Source: Rickettsiales bacterium (GTDB lineage Bacteria; Pseudomonadota; Alphaproteobacteria; G027485855). Taken from it: a stretch of 64,000 nucleotides of DNA. Location: positions 62,001 through 126,000 of the forward strand of contig JAIXQD010000019.1 of assembly GCA_027485855.1 (NCBI GenBank), read 5' to 3'. A program made the position numbers and the translations under genes. This document shows, one piece after another, positions 1 to 9,878 of the stretch (the first letter of the stretch is position 1; the number at the start of each line of letters is the position of its first letter). A model generated the notes under the pieces. The model searched no databases and was not told the DNA's origin. It was given only the letters and a program-made list of their open reading frames with translations.

Positions 1-15
1 GCATATGATGGAGAA

Positions 16-660
16 ATGCGCCAAACTCAGCCAACACAGATTGCCAAACGCCGTATTGGCATTTATGGCGGCTCGTTTAATCCGCCCACATTAGCGCATT
101 TACATTTAGCTCAATCTGCGCTGACACAACTACACCTCGATGAAGTGTGGCTGCTGGTAGCTTTGCAAAACCCGCATAAGCCCGTGGCCGGCATGGCCGA
201 TTTTGAACACCGCATAAGCATGTGCCGGCAAATGCTGGCGGGCACAACGGGCTTACACGCCATTGATAATGAGCAGCGCTACGGCAATAACGAAACTTAC
301 TCTACTTTGCGCTGCTTGCGCGCCGAATATCCGCAGCATCAATTTGTGTGGCTGATGGGGTCGGATAATTTAATCAATTTCCACAAATGGCATGGCTGGC
401 AAGAGATTGCCGCCCATCACGAGCTTGGTGTCTTTAAGCGCGCTGGCTATGACCTGCTGGCGGCAGAGTCGGTGGCGGCACAAACCCTGCGCCCCGAGCA
501 ATGGCAATTTGTTGATTACGGCAATGACGCGCTGCAGCTGGTTTCGGCCACAAAGCTGCGCGAGATGATTGCCAATGGCCAAGAGCTGACCAATATTGAC
601 CCCAAAGTTGCAGCTTATATTAAAAGCCACGCGCTTTACCGTGACGCACCCGCGCCCTAG
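16..660 (+). CDS. nadD: Nicotinate-nucleotide adenylyltransferase
   Basis: Transfers AMP from ATP to nicotinate mononucleotide, making deamido-NAD, the step that feeds NadE. The 214-residue length is usual for the family. The N-terminal nucleotidyltransferase signature GGSFNPPTLAHLHLA is clear (residues 18-32), with TLAH standing where the (H/T)xGH motif is expected. The C-terminal SATKLREMI matches the ISSTxIR motif that binds the adenylate. The start follows GGAGAA very closely, so spacing is short but no other in-frame start exists in the window. In most alphaproteobacteria nadD is followed by rsfS and rlmH; here it is followed by NAD salvage genes instead, which is a lineage-specific arrangement. 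Confidence 0.95.
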   Translation: MRQTQPTQIAKRRIGIYGGSFNPPTLAHLHLAQSALTQLHLDEVWLLVALQNPHKPVAGMADFEHRISMCRQMLAGTTGLHAIDNEQRYGNNETYSTLRCLRAEYPQHQFVWLMGSDNLINFHKWHGWQEIAAHHELGVFKRAGYDLLAAESVAAQTLRPEQWQFVDYGNDALQLVSATKLREMIANGQELTNIDPKVAAYIKSHALYRDAPAP

Positions 661-798
661 ATGCGCGAAATTGGGCCGCGTTCCCAAAACTTAAACCCTG
701 CAAAATTAACCATATCGAAAATGCAATAATTTCTTTGCATCTCATGGTCATTGCTGCTATTCCTGCGCAATAATTCGCAACCGGAATTGTGAGGCGCA

Positions 799-2478
799 AT
801 GTCTAACTTATCGGCCAGTGCTGGGTCTATCAGCCCTTATCGCGCAGCTTTATTACAAAAAAAGCAAAGCGGCTATCGCAGCTTTGTGCGCGAACTCGGC
901 CCCAATGTGGTGGACCAATATGCGCTGACCATGACCTGCTCTTTGTGGCGGGCCTGGCAAGCGGGCCTCGCACAAAGCCCCGATATTGAAACAACCTCGC
1001 TGGTTTTTTGCCGCGAGCTGGTTAAAAGCGGTGTGCGCGCCGATGACGCCAACGCAAACAACGCTGCGGAAAAAATTCCTTACATTGTTAATGCCGGCTT
1101 GGGCTTAGTGATGGAATGGCTAGAGGGCTGGAATTACAACACCAAGCCCGAACGCTTAGCGGCGCTGGCACGGCAAAAAACCCCCGAGGGTGATTGGCTC
1201 TTTCCTGATGGGTTTTTGCAATGGCTGAGTGCACAAAAAATTACCCTTGATATCGATGCCGTGCCCGAGGGCGAACTTATTTTTCCGCATCAGCCGGTGT
1301 TGCGTTTGCGCGGTAAGTTTTGGCAGCAACAAGTGGTCGAGGCGGCCTTTTTACATTTTGTTGGCCCCTCGGCAAACCTTGCCACCATCGCCGCACAATT
1401 CCGTGAGGCGGCCACGCAAATCAGCGGCGAAAAAGCCGCGTTATTTGAGTTTGGCCTGCGCCGCAGCCCCGATATTGGCGGGCTTAAAACCGCCCGCGCC
1501 ATTTGGATTGCCGGCTGGCAGGGCACATCAAATATGTATGCTGCCGAATGCTACGAGCTGCCCACTATCGGCACCCATGCGCATGCTTATGTGATGCTGC
1601 ATAGTAGCGAAATTGAGGCCTTTGGTAATTGGGCAAAAACCATGCCCTATGCCGGCATTTTTTTAGTCGATACCTACGATACCCTAAGCGGCGTTGCCAA
1701 TGCCATAGCCGCTTGCAAAGAACATGGCATCAAGCTTAAGGGCATTCGTTTAGATAGTGGCAATTTAGATGAGTTATCGCAGCAAGCCCGCGTGCTGCTT
1801 GATGCGGCCGGCCACAAAGACGCGATGATTTTTGCCACCGACAACCTCAATGTGCAATCGGTCTATGATTTAATTGGTGCGCCCAACGCCACGGCTAAAA
1901 TCAATTCTTTGGGGGTTGGCAGTCAAATTACCGGCGCTGTGCAAAACCCACTCCTCAGCTTTGTGCAAAAAGTGGCCGATGTGCGTGAGCCCTCGGGAGA
2001 ATTGCGCAAGATGATGAAGTTTTCCAGCACCGCTGCCAAAGCCACTTTACCAGGCGATTTAAAAACCATTCGCCTGCTTGATGCGCAAGGTAAGTTTGCT
2101 GCCGATATTTTAGCCCCCGCCGAAATGGATGTGGGACAAGGCACGCTGCGCACGGCCCTTTCTGGTATTGATGCCAAGGGCCGCAAACAAAGCTTTGCCG
2201 CCGGCATGGCTTTTTACGAGCCCATGCAGCCTTTATTGCAAGCAGGACAAGCGGTGCAACCAGCACATATCGCGCAAGATGGCGTTGCCGTTTTGGCCGA
2301 AGCGCGGGCTTTGCATGCGCAGCGCATGCAGCAACTGCCTGCCGCGCATAAGGCCCTTGTGCGACCCACACCCTACCCCGCTTTTATTGAAGTGGGCCTG
2401 CAAGCCGATAAAGAGGCCAGAGTGGCCGCCAATAATTTAGCCACGAAAGCGCGGGTGTCTGCGCTGCCGCGGCCATAA
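799..2478 (+). CDS. pncB: Nicotinate phosphoribosyltransferase
   Basis: Joins nicotinate to PRPP to give nicotinate mononucleotide in the Preiss-Handler salvage route. The type II PRTase-like barrel shows the family landmarks: FEFGLRRS, the TIGTHAHAYVM segment with the histidine region, FLVDTYDTL, GIRLDSGNLDE and SLGVGSQIT. At 559 residues it is longer than the usual 400-odd, with extra sequence at both ends, including a C-terminal tail rich in Ala and Gln. It lies 138 bases after nadD and 20 bases before the nicotinamidase, so it probably heads or continues one transcript. A nicotinamide-using NAMPT is a less likely reading because a nicotinamidase is encoded next door. Confidence 0.9.
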   Translation: MSNLSASAGSISPYRAALLQKKQSGYRSFVRELGPNVVDQYALTMTCSLWRAWQAGLAQSPDIETTSLVFCRELVKSGVRADDANANNAAEKIPYIVNAGLGLVMEWLEGWNYNTKPERLAALARQKTPEGDWLFPDGFLQWLSAQKITLDIDAVPEGELIFPHQPVLRLRGKFWQQQVVEAAFLHFVGPSANLATIAAQFREAATQISGEKAALFEFGLRRSPDIGGLKTARAIWIAGWQGTSNMYAAECYELPTIGTHAHAYVMLHSSEIEAFGNWAKTMPYAGIFLVDTYDTLSGVANAIAACKEHGIKLKGIRLDSGNLDELSQQARVLLDAAGHKDAMIFATDNLNVQSVYDLIGAPNATAKINSLGVGSQITGAVQNPLLSFVQKVADVREPSGELRKMMKFSSTAAKATLPGDLKTIRLLDAQGKFAADILAPAEMDVGQGTLRTALSGIDAKGRKQSFAAGMAFYEPMQPLLQAGQAVQPAHIAQDGVAVLAEARALHAQRMQQLPAAHKALVRPTPYPAFIEVGLQADKEARVAANNLATKARVSALPRP

Positions 2479-2498
2479 TTTAAATAAAGGAGAGAAAC

Positions 2499-3353
2499 AT
2501 GCCTGTTAAAGAATTACTGCCGATGCAAAAAATTGTTGCCCCCAATTTGCAGCAAGATATTTTTCCGCCTGCGGCCAATGGTCTGCGTCGTCGCCTGCTG
2601 GATGTGGTGGATATGCAGTATGATTTTGTTATGCCCGATGGTCTGTTAGCCGTTGCAGGCGCCGATAAGCTGATTGACCCCACCAATGAGTTTTTCCGCT
2701 CGGTGCCGCATGGCTGGTTTAACGAGGCTTTATTTAAACTCGATACGCATTTTGTGACCGATAAAAATGGCCAGCCCATTTACGCCAAAACGCCCGAGGC
2801 TGTGCCCTTCCCCACCCCGCATTGTGTTTATGGCAGCAAAGGCTGGGAGCTGGTGGTCAAGCCCGATTTACTGCCGCTGGCCGCAAGCTATATGACCAAA
2901 GACGAGTTTGATATGTGGGCACCGGCCGTATTTGCGCAAAACCCACCCGATGTGGATGGCTATGCCAATCTTGGCAAAATCACCACGCAGCCACAAGGTA
3001 GCGCTTATTCTACCTCGCGCGATTTGTGGTTTAAGTTTCAGTTGCCGCCCGTGCTCACTGAAGTCGTGATGATTGGCGTTGCCAGCGATTATTGCGTGCT
3101 CGATGCCGCCAAAGGCTATGTGGCCCGTGGTTATAAACTAACCCTCATCCGCGATCTTACGGCGGGTATTGGTGGCGATGCACAGCGCGGCGGCCCCGAT
3201 ATTGATGATGTTATTGCCAAAAACTTTCCTGCCGAACTTCGCTCGGGGCAGGTGCGGGTTGTTGGCCTTGATGAATATGTGGCCGAAATGCATGGCGCGC
3301 CCAGCCGGCCAAAAGCCACACCCAGCAAAGATGACTCAGCACCAACTCTGTAA
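2499..3353 (+). CDS. pncA: Nicotinamidase (isochorismatase-like hydrolase)
   Basis: Hydrolyses nicotinamide to nicotinate, supplying the preceding phosphoribosyltransferase. The cysteine-hydrolase features are visible: DMQYDF with the catalytic aspartate at about residue 38, the metal-binding pair in LDTHF (D82, H84), PHCVYGSKG with H108, and the nucleophile region GVASDYCVLDAA with C199. The 284-residue length exceeds the classical 200-odd because of an insertion around residues 120-180 and a Lys/Pro-rich tail. An AAAGGAG ribosome site sits seven bases before the ATG. Only 24 bases separate it from nadE. Context and motifs favour nicotinamidase over other isochorismatase-family hydrolases. 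Confidence 0.85.
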   Translation: MPVKELLPMQKIVAPNLQQDIFPPAANGLRRRLLDVVDMQYDFVMPDGLLAVAGADKLIDPTNEFFRSVPHGWFNEALFKLDTHFVTDKNGQPIYAKTPEAVPFPTPHCVYGSKGWELVVKPDLLPLAASYMTKDEFDMWAPAVFAQNPPDVDGYANLGKITTQPQGSAYSTSRDLWFKFQLPPVLTEVVMIGVASDYCVLDAAKGYVARGYKLTLIRDLTAGIGGDAQRGGPDIDDVIAKNFPAELRSGQVRVVGLDEYVAEMHGAPSRPKATPSKDDSAPTL

Positions 3354-3377
3354 TTTTTTTATATTAGGAGAGCGATA

Positions 3378-5159
3378 ATGAAAGCGCCAAAAACGCAGCT
3401 GCGCATTGCCACAGCACAAATGAACCCAACCGTAGGCGCCATTGCCGCCAACCGCGCCGAAATTGTGCGCCTGTGGCAAGAGGCCAAAACCGCCAAAGCT
3501 GATTTACTGGTAACGCCAGAAATGAGCTTAGTCGGCTACCCCGCTGAAGATCATTTGCTCAACCCAGATTTTTTGAATGTCGCAACCGAGCAATTGGTGC
3601 AGCTCGCGGCCGACACCGCCCAAGGCCCGGCCTTGCTGGTGGGTGCGCCCATTCGCTTAGATGATGGGCTTTATAATGGCGTGTTTTTACTCAGCTCGGG
3701 CAAAATCAAAGATATTGTCTATAAGCAAAAACTGCCCAATTACGGCGTGTTTGATGAGAAGCGCTATTTCACCGCTGGCACAGCACAAATGCCGATGATG
3801 TTTAAAGGCGTGCCACTGGGCGTGATGGTGTGCGAAGACACATGGTTTAGCGATGTGGCCATGGGGCTAAAAGATAAAGGCGCGCAATTGCTCATATCGG
3901 TCAATGCCTCGCCCTATGAAATGGGCAAAGAAGCGCGCCGCGTGGCCTTTGTGGCACAACAACGCGTGCGCGAAACCGGCTTGCCGCTGATTTATGTTAA
4001 TCAGGTGGGCGGGCAAGATGAGCTGGTGTTTGACGGCCACTCGCTGGCGATTGATGCCAACGGCAAGCAAGTGTGGCAAGAGCGCGGCTTTAACAGCGCT
4101 CTGTCTATCCTAGATTGGCAGCGCGATGCCGCTGGCACTTGGCAATTGCAACACAGCAGCAGCAACCAGCCTTATCCGTCTTTGTCGCTGATGTCGCAAG
4201 ATATGCTGATGCCGCCTTTACAAAAATGGAGCGATGAGGATTTACAAAAAATCTATAGTGCGCTGGTGCTGGGCACACGTGATTATATGCGTAAAACCGG
4301 CTTTAAAACCGCCGTGCTGGGTTTATCGGGCGGCATTGACTCGGCCGCTGTCGCGATGATTGCTGCCGATGCCATTGGCCCTGCCAACCTCACCTGCTTG
4401 CGCTTGCCTTCGCAATATACCGCCGATGTCAGCAACACCGATGCCGACGAAATTGCTAAACGCCTTGGCAGCCCCATTAAAGAATTTGCCATTGAAGGCT
4501 CGGTGCAGTCCGTGTTGGATATTTTGCGCCGCGACCCAGAATTTGCCGCCAAACCCGAAGACGCCACCGAGGAAAATATTCAGGCTCGTTTGCGTGGCCT
4601 GTTGCTGATGGCTAATTCAAACAAACATGGCGCCATGGTACTCACCACCGGCAATAAATCGGAAGTGTCGGTTGGGTATTGTACACTTTATGGCGATATG
4701 GCGGGCGGCTATAACCCCCTTAAAGATTGCTATAAAATGCTGGTTTACGCCTTGGTTGATTGGCGCAACCGCAATGTCATTGAGGGCGGCCTTGCGCCAA
4801 GAGGCGAGCTTGTGCCACAAAATGTGCTACTGCGCAAACCAAGCGCCGAGTTACGCAACAACCAAACCGACCAAGATAGCTTGCCGCCCTATCCGGTGCT
4901 GGATGATATTTTATATTGCATGATTGACCATAATATGCGTTTAGCCGATATTGTCGCGCGCGGACAGTTGCCGGCGGTGGTGGCACATACGGGCGGCTAT
5001 AGCTGGGCCGAAGTGCAGCATGTGTCACGCTTGGTGCGGGTGGCCGAATATAAGCGGCGGCAAGCAGCCCCTGGGGTCAAAATATCGCCGCGCTCTTTTG
5101 GGGATCGTGGCGATTGGCGCTACCCCATTGCCAGCGGCTTTGTGCCGCCACGGCCATAA
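3378..5159 (+). CDS. nadE: Glutamine-dependent NAD synthetase
   Basis: Amidates deamido-NAD to NAD using ammonia released from glutamine. The first 270 residues form a nitrilase-type glutaminase with the triad E48 (TPEMS), K118 (YKQKLP) and C152 (MVCEDTW). The C-terminal synthetase carries the ATP pyrophosphatase loop SGGIDS at 317-322. The 593-residue length fits the two-domain class. AGGAG is well placed before the ATG at 3378. It completes the run nadD-pncB-pncA-nadE, giving every step from nicotinamide to NAD in one place. The 3' end carries a 15-base tandem duplication that repeats the stop codon in frame. Confidence 0.96.
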   Translation: MKAPKTQLRIATAQMNPTVGAIAANRAEIVRLWQEAKTAKADLLVTPEMSLVGYPAEDHLLNPDFLNVATEQLVQLAADTAQGPALLVGAPIRLDDGLYNGVFLLSSGKIKDIVYKQKLPNYGVFDEKRYFTAGTAQMPMMFKGVPLGVMVCEDTWFSDVAMGLKDKGAQLLISVNASPYEMGKEARRVAFVAQQRVRETGLPLIYVNQVGGQDELVFDGHSLAIDANGKQVWQERGFNSALSILDWQRDAAGTWQLQHSSSNQPYPSLSLMSQDMLMPPLQKWSDEDLQKIYSALVLGTRDYMRKTGFKTAVLGLSGGIDSAAVAMIAADAIGPANLTCLRLPSQYTADVSNTDADEIAKRLGSPIKEFAIEGSVQSVLDILRRDPEFAAKPEDATEENIQARLRGLLLMANSNKHGAMVLTTGNKSEVSVGYCTLYGDMAGGYNPLKDCYKMLVYALVDWRNRNVIEGGLAPRGELVPQNVLLRKPSAELRNNQTDQDSLPPYPVLDDILYCMIDHNMRLADIVARGQLPAVVAHTGGYSWAEVQHVSRLVRVAEYKRRQAAPGVKISPRSFGDRGDWRYPIASGFVPPRP

Positions 5160-5181
5160 GCCAAAATGCCATAAGCCAAAA
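5153..5181 (+). repeat. 15-base tandem duplication across the nadE stop codon
   Basis: Two direct copies starting GCCATAAGCC, at 5153-5167 and 5168-5182, match at 14 of 15 positions. The first contains the nadE stop TAA, the second repeats a TAA in the same frame. It belongs to a set of similar tail duplications in this window. Confidence 0.85.
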
Positions 5182-5218
5182 ATATTTTTGTTAAAAATTT
5201 ACAGAAAGCGAAGCTACC

Positions 5219-5641
5219 ATGTTTAACGAGTTTAAATCCTTTATTGCCCGCGGCAATGTGATTGACCTTGCCGTTGGTATCATTATGGGCGCGGCCTTTA
5301 CCGCCATTGTCACTTCTTTGGTGCAAGATGTGATTATGCCCCCCATTGGCTGGCTTTTAGGCGGCATGGATTTTAGCAGCTATTTTATCTCCCTTGATGG
5401 CACGCATTACAGCACGCTCAAAGCCGCACAAGATGCAGGCGCGGCCACTATCAATTACGGGCTGTTTATCAATGCGGTGATTAAATTCCTCATTGTGGCA
5501 TGGGCAGTGTTTTGGCTGGTTAAGGCTGTTGCTCGCCTACAGCGCAGCTTGCTTTCAGCCCCACAAACGGGCGCGGCCGCCCCTGTGCCAACCGCAACCG
5601 AACAGCTGCTCACTGAAATCCGCGATTTGCTGAAGAAGTAA
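5219..5641 (+). CDS. mscL: Large-conductance mechanosensitive channel
   Basis: A homopentameric inner-membrane channel that opens under turgor stress to release solutes. The 140-residue protein shows the family N-terminus [20 protein letters not shown] followed by TM1 (about residues 15-45), with [15 protein letters not shown] at its periplasmic end. A periplasmic loop follows, then TM2 (about 80-105, [17 protein letters not shown]) and a charged C-terminal helix ([14 protein letters not shown]). It is on the same strand as nadE 59 bases upstream but has its own AGAAAG ribosome site and is likely only incidentally linked to NAD synthesis. Confidence 0.96.
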   Translation: MFNEFKSFIARGNVIDLAVGIIMGAAFTAIVTSLVQDVIMPPIGWLLGGMDFSSYFISLDGTHYSTLKAAQDAGAATINYGLFINAVIKFLIVAWAVFWLVKAVARLQRSLLSAPQTGAAAPVPTATEQLLTEIRDLLKK

Positions 5642-5656
5642 ATTTACTTTGCAGGC

Positions 5657-6247
5657 TTAATGACCCAGAAGCAAAGCCTGTTCGGCTTGCTGTAGATGCA
5701 CAACCACATTGGGCAAGGCGGGGCTTGGCTGGTTATCATGACCAAGCGCGCTGAGCACCTCAAGCGGTGTTACTTTTTGGCCTTTGCTGGTTAAAAACAG
5801 CCCCTTCATGATGGCGTGGGCATGGGTTTTGTCACCCCGCACAAATTTTTGCTCGATGAAGAACCATTTTTCATCGAAGCCCAGCACCCGCGTGTGCAGC
5901 TGATATTTTTGCCATGGGTCAAGGCTGCGCTTAAAACTAATCATGGCGCAGGCCACCACCGGCAGCCACTCGCGCCGCAATAGACGCGGCAAGATGCCTG
6001 TTTCGGCCATCAGCGTAATACGGCCCAGATCCATAATGGTGAGATAGCGGCCATTATTCATGTGCAAATTAGGGTCGATATCATTTGGCCAAACACGCAG
6101 TGGCAAAATAGAGGTGCCAAAAAAATCTTGCGCCAGCGATGGCGCGCCGGATGAATTGCCCGATACTGTGCCCGATGAATTACTGCGCGCTTTTGGCCAA
6201 AGCCATAAACGCAGCAACAGCCCAATGAGCCTAAAGTAAAGATTCAT
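5657..6247 (-). CDS. THEM6-like hotdog thioesterase-family protein
   Basis: A putative acyl-CoA thioesterase of the 4HBT_2 hotdog type. An amphipathic, possibly membrane-touching N-terminus (residues 1-22, rich in Leu and Trp) precedes a hotdog domain containing LRVWPNDIDPNLHMNNGRY and LTIMDLGRITLM, a block close to the THEM6/UPF0670 family. The aspartate and histidine/asparagine residues of the NLHMNNG stretch are in the usual catalytic-loop position. Substrate is unknown. It begins three bases after the dxs stop, so it is almost certainly cotranscribed with dxs, but a link to isoprenoid synthesis is only suggested by that position. Confidence 0.75.
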   Translation of the reverse strand: MNLYFRLIGLLLRLWLWPKARSNSSGTVSGNSSGAPSLAQDFFGTSILPLRVWPNDIDPNLHMNNGRYLTIMDLGRITLMAETGILPRLLRREWLPVVACAMISFKRSLDPWQKYQLHTRVLGFDEKWFFIEQKFVRGDKTHAHAIMKGLFLTSKGQKVTPLEVLSALGHDNQPSPALPNVVVHLQQAEQALLLGH

Positions 6248-6250
6248 CGG

Positions 6251-8200
6251 TTAAGCAGGCTGACGCATGTTTTCAGCCGCATTTTCTTGCGCCGAGCTGT
6301 TATGCAGTTTTTGCACCAAGGCCACAATATCGCGCGCAGTAAGACCCGCGGTTTCATATTGTTTTTGTGGTGTGTCATGCTCTTGGAACATATCCGGCAA
6401 AGTCAGCGTGCGCACTTTAAGGCCGCGATCAAGCCCGCCACTTTGTGCTAAATGATGCAGCACCATGGCACCAAAGCCGCCTTGGCTGCCCTCTTCGATG
6501 GTAATGAGAATAGGATGCTCCATCGCCAGCTGGTCAATCAGCATCGTATCCAGCGGCTTTGCGAAACGCGCATCAGCCACCGTGGTGGTGATACCAAGGC
6601 CAGCAAGCTCGGCTGCGGCCAAAAGGCACTCGGGCAGGCGCGTGCCAAGGCTCAGAATGGCGCAATCCATGCCATCGCGCAAAATACGCCCCTTGCCGAT
6701 GGGCAGCACTTCGCCGCGCTCGGGCAAGGTTACGCCAATGCCCTCACCGCGTGGATAACGCACCGCACTGGGGGCATCGTCAATACTGGCCGCTGTTGCC
6801 ACCATATGCATCAGCTCGGCCTCGTCGGCGGGTGCCATAATGACGAAATCAGGCAGGCAGCCAAGATAGGCTAAATCGAACGCGCCGGCATGGGTGGCAC
6901 CATCGGCACCCACAAGGCCAGCTCTATCTAACATAAAGCGCACTGGCAATTTTTGAATGGCCACATCATGCACCACCTGGTCATAGGCGCGCTGCAGAAA
7001 GGTCGAGTAAATGGCACAAAATGGCTTATAGCCCTCGGTGGCAAGGCCAGCGGCAAAGGTCACTGCATGTTGCTCGGCAATACCCACATCAAAACAACGC
7101 TGCGGAAAAGCCTTGGCAAATAAATCAAGGCCGGTGCCGCTGGGCATGGCCGCGGTAATGGCCAAGATTTTATCATCGGCCGCAGCTTCGGCCATGAGGG
7201 CTTTCGCAAACACATTAGTATAAGTAGGCGCGGCCGCTTTGCTTTTAATTTGTGCACCCGTAGTTTTATCAAATTTTGTGACGGCATGGCCTTTATCAGC
7301 CGAGCTCTCGGCAGGCGCATAGCCATGCCCTTTCTCGGTGACGACATGCACCAACACCGGCCCGCCATTGGGATAATCACGCAGCTTTTCTAAAATAGGC
7401 ACCAGATGATTTAGATTATGGCCATCGATGGGGCCGACATAATAAAAGCCCATCTCCTCGAAAAGCGTGCCACCCGTAAAAAAGCCACGGGCATATTCCT
7501 CGGCTTTGTGGGCGGCTTGCATGATACTGCGCGGCAAGCGGCTAAAGATATTTTTTGCCACCTTGCGGAAACTGCGATAACGGCGCGAGCTGACCAACTT
7601 GGCCAAATAAGCACTCATGGCACCCACGGGTGGCGCAATCGACATATCATTATCGTTGAGCACCACAATAAGACGGCTGTTGCTGGCGCCCGCATTATTC
7701 ATGGCTTCATAGGCCATGCCGGCACTCATTGAGCCATCACCAATCACGCAAACAACATTATTTTTGCGGCCATCAAGATCGCGGGCAACGGCCATGCCGA
7801 GCCCTGCTGAAATGGAGGTTGAGCTATGCGCGGCACCAAACGGGTCGTAGAGACTTTCGCGGCGGCTGGTGAAGCCCGACAACCCACCACCTTGGCGCAA
7901 GCTGCGAATACGATCGCGGCGGCCCGTTAAAATTTTGTGCGGATAGGCTTGATGTCCTACATCCCAAATGAGGCGGTCGTCGGGGGTGCTAAATACATAA
8001 TGCAGCGCCACGGTCAGCTCAATCACACCAAGGCCAGCGCCCAAATGCCCACCTGTAACCGAAACCGCATCGATGGTTTCAGCTCGCAGCTCTTGCGCCA
8101 GTTGCGGCAGCGCCTCTCGCGGTAATTGGCGCAGCGCCCATGGATGCGAGACAGTATCGAGCAGCGGGGTTTTGTTTTTATCGGTGGTGTTATTGTCCAT
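6251..8200 (-). CDS. dxs: 1-deoxy-D-xylulose-5-phosphate synthase
   Basis: Thiamine-diphosphate enzyme condensing pyruvate and glyceraldehyde-3-phosphate, the first step of the MEP isoprenoid pathway (also feeding thiamine and pyridoxal synthesis). At 649 residues it is full length. Landmarks are [17 protein letters not shown], the diphosphate-binding [18 protein letters not shown], the central [19 protein letters not shown], and the C-terminal transketolase-like domain with [15 protein letters not shown] lies upstream of the ATG. It is followed at once by the THEM6-like gene, and ispH, the last MEP enzyme, lies less than 700 bases upstream on the other strand. Confidence 0.97.
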   Translation of the reverse strand: MDNNTTDKNKTPLLDTVSHPWALRQLPREALPQLAQELRAETIDAVSVTGGHLGAGLGVIELTVALHYVFSTPDDRLIWDVGHQAYPHKILTGRRDRIRSLRQGGGLSGFTSRRESLYDPFGAAHSSTSISAGLGMAVARDLDGRKNNVVCVIGDGSMSAGMAYEAMNNAGASNSRLIVVLNDNDMSIAPPVGAMSAYLAKLVSSRRYRSFRKVAKNIFSRLPRSIMQAAHKAEEYARGFFTGGTLFEEMGFYYVGPIDGHNLNHLVPILEKLRDYPNGGPVLVHVVTEKGHGYAPAESSADKGHAVTKFDKTTGAQIKSKAAAPTYTNVFAKALMAEAAADDKILAITAAMPSGTGLDLFAKAFPQRCFDVGIAEQHAVTFAAGLATEGYKPFCAIYSTFLQRAYDQVVHDVAIQKLPVRFMLDRAGLVGADGATHAGAFDLAYLGCLPDFVIMAPADEAELMHMVATAASIDDAPSAVRYPRGEGIGVTLPERGEVLPIGKGRILRDGMDCAILSLGTRLPECLLAAAELAGLGITTTVADARFAKPLDTMLIDQLAMEHPILITIEEGSQGGFGAMVLHHLAQSGGLDRGLKVRTLTLPDMFQEHDTPQKQYETAGLTARDIVALVQKLHNSSAQENAAENMRQPA

Positions 8201-8322
8201 AGTGGGGCAACCTCATAATGCGAAAGCAGATTTATAGCGTAAAAGCACCGGTCAAGGCTATAAATAACTATGCAAATATGGCGGTATTCAGGCGCGAAAA
8301 ATATGAGGCTATGGCAGTAGTT

Positions 8323-8766
8323 TTAAGGCTGGGGCTTAAATTGTGCGGCAAGTGTGGTTAATGCCGGACGGATAGAATGCCTAATTTCAATTGAATCAGG
8401 GCGGGCGATATCTTGAATATCAAGCACATGTTCTTCGGCTTGGTCTATGGCGCTATCGAGGCTCTCGCCTTGGCGCATCAGCTGCAAAGCGACAATGCCA
8501 ATAGCCAAAGTGGGGCTGCGAATTTCGCCATAGGTGCAATGCACCAGCAAATGACCTTGCGGCGATTGCTGGTAAAAATTATCGGCAAAAACCAATGCCT
8601 CTTTTGTGTCTTTCAGCAAGCTGCCGATATTTAAATAGGGCAGCCCCTCTGGCGGGCTAATTTTATTTTCTGGGCCAACGCTGATAATGGCATCAACGGT
8701 GAGCGCTTCGGCCAATTGCTCGGCCATTTTTTTGCTGGAGATTTGAATATTGGGTATGTTGGTCAT
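8323..8766 (-). CDS. Dual-specificity-phosphatase-like protein
   Basis: A compact 147-residue protein with the exact cysteine phosphatase P-loop HCTYGEIRS: nucleophile C77, arginine R83, matching HCxxGxxR(S/T). D53 in LLKDTKEAL is placed to act as general acid. The rest fits a small tyrosine/dual-specificity phosphatase fold of the kind annotated in many alphaproteobacteria as protein tyrosine phosphatase. Substrate is unknown; phosphoprotein and phosphoinositide are both possible. It lies 122 bases upstream of dxs on the same strand and is divergent from ispH. Confidence 0.75.
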   Translation of the reverse strand: MTNIPNIQISSKKMAEQLAEALTVDAIISVGPENKISPPEGLPYLNIGSLLKDTKEALVFADNFYQQSPQGHLLVHCTYGEIRSPTLAIGIVALQLMRQGESLDSAIDQAEEHVLDIQDIARPDSIEIRHSIRPALTTLAAQFKPQP

Positions 8767-8857
8767 TCAAAAACCATACACAAAAACAGCCCCCAAAAGC
8801 GATAAGTTTAATAGTTTCAGCTGTTTTTTGCGCGATTAACCAATTATATTATCCCCC

Positions 8858-9820
8858 ATGAAGATTATTTTAGCTCAGCCGCGTGGCTTTTGCGCCGGCG
8901 TTGAACGCGCCATTGATATTGTCGAAGAAGCGCTGCGCCGTTTTGGTGCGCCCATTTATGTGCGCCACGAGATTGTGCATAACCGCCATGTGGTGCAACG
9001 TCTGCGCGATAAGGGCGTGGTGTTTGTCGATGAGCTGACCGAAGTGCCGCAAGGCGCCATCACCATTTTTAGCGCCCATGGTGTGGCCGATGCCGTCGTG
9101 GCCGAGGCCGAAGCGCGTGCGCTGCCCGTCATTGATGCCACCTGCCCACTCGTGACCAAGGTGCATAATGAGGGCGCGCGCTATGCACGCGAAGGGCGCG
9201 AGGTTGTGCTTATCGGCCATGAAGGCCACCCCGAAGTAGAAGGCACTAAAGGCCGCATCGCGGGTAAGGTGCATGTGGTGGGTAGCGTCGCCGAAATTGC
9301 CGCGCTTTCAGTGCAAAGCCCGCAGCGCTTGGCCTATGTCACGCAAACAACGCTCAGTGTTGATGACACCAAAGCCATTATTGCCGCACTTAAAGCGCGC
9401 TTCCCTGAAATTGTCGGGCCAGAAACCAAAGATATTTGCTATGCCACGCAAAACCGGCAAGAGGCCGTGCGTGAATTGGCAAAATTGGCGCCGCTGGTGC
9501 TGGTGATTGGCGCACCCAATAGCAGTAATTCGAACCGTCTGGTTGAAATTGCCCGCGAATGTGGCGCACAAAGTTTTTTAATTGAAGATGCCAGCGGCCT
9601 TGAGGCCGAGTGGTTTGCGGGGCTGCCAGCGGTGGGCATTACCGCAGGCGCCTCGGCCCCAGAAGATTTAGTGCAAGCGGTGACGGCTGATATTGTGGCG
9701 CTGACGGGCGGTGAAGTAACCAGCCTTGACGTGATTAAAGAAGATGTGTTTTTCCATTTGCCCATGGTTTTGCGCGATGATACCAAAGCGGCCGAATTTA
9801 AAGCCCGCCAAAAAGCTTAG
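8858..9820 (+). CDS. ispH: 4-hydroxy-3-methylbut-2-enyl diphosphate reductase
   Basis: Iron-sulfur enzyme making IPP and DMAPP, the last step of the MEP pathway. The 320-residue protein shows the three conserved cluster cysteines: C12 in QPRGFCAGV, the one in [11 protein letters not shown] and the one in [10 protein letters not shown]. It also has [11 protein letters not shown] and [15 protein letters not shown]. Together with dxs it brackets the pathway within 4 kb. The upstream gap of 91 bases is AT-rich and shared with the divergent phosphatase gene. Confidence 0.97.
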   Translation: MKIILAQPRGFCAGVERAIDIVEEALRRFGAPIYVRHEIVHNRHVVQRLRDKGVVFVDELTEVPQGAITIFSAHGVADAVVAEAEARALPVIDATCPLVTKVHNEGARYAREGREVVLIGHEGHPEVEGTKGRIAGKVHVVGSVAEIAALSVQSPQRLAYVTQTTLSVDDTKAIIAALKARFPEIVGPETKDICYATQNRQEAVRELAKLAPLVLVIGAPNSSNSNRLVEIARECGAQSFLIEDASGLEAEWFAGLPAVGITAGASAPEDLVQAVTADIVALTGGEVTSLDVIKEDVFFHLPMVLRDDTKAAEFKARQKA

Positions 9821-9878
9821 CTAAAAAATTAGGGTGGGTTTAGCTTGCAGTGCGGGCAAATCAGCGGCATTTTAGCTT

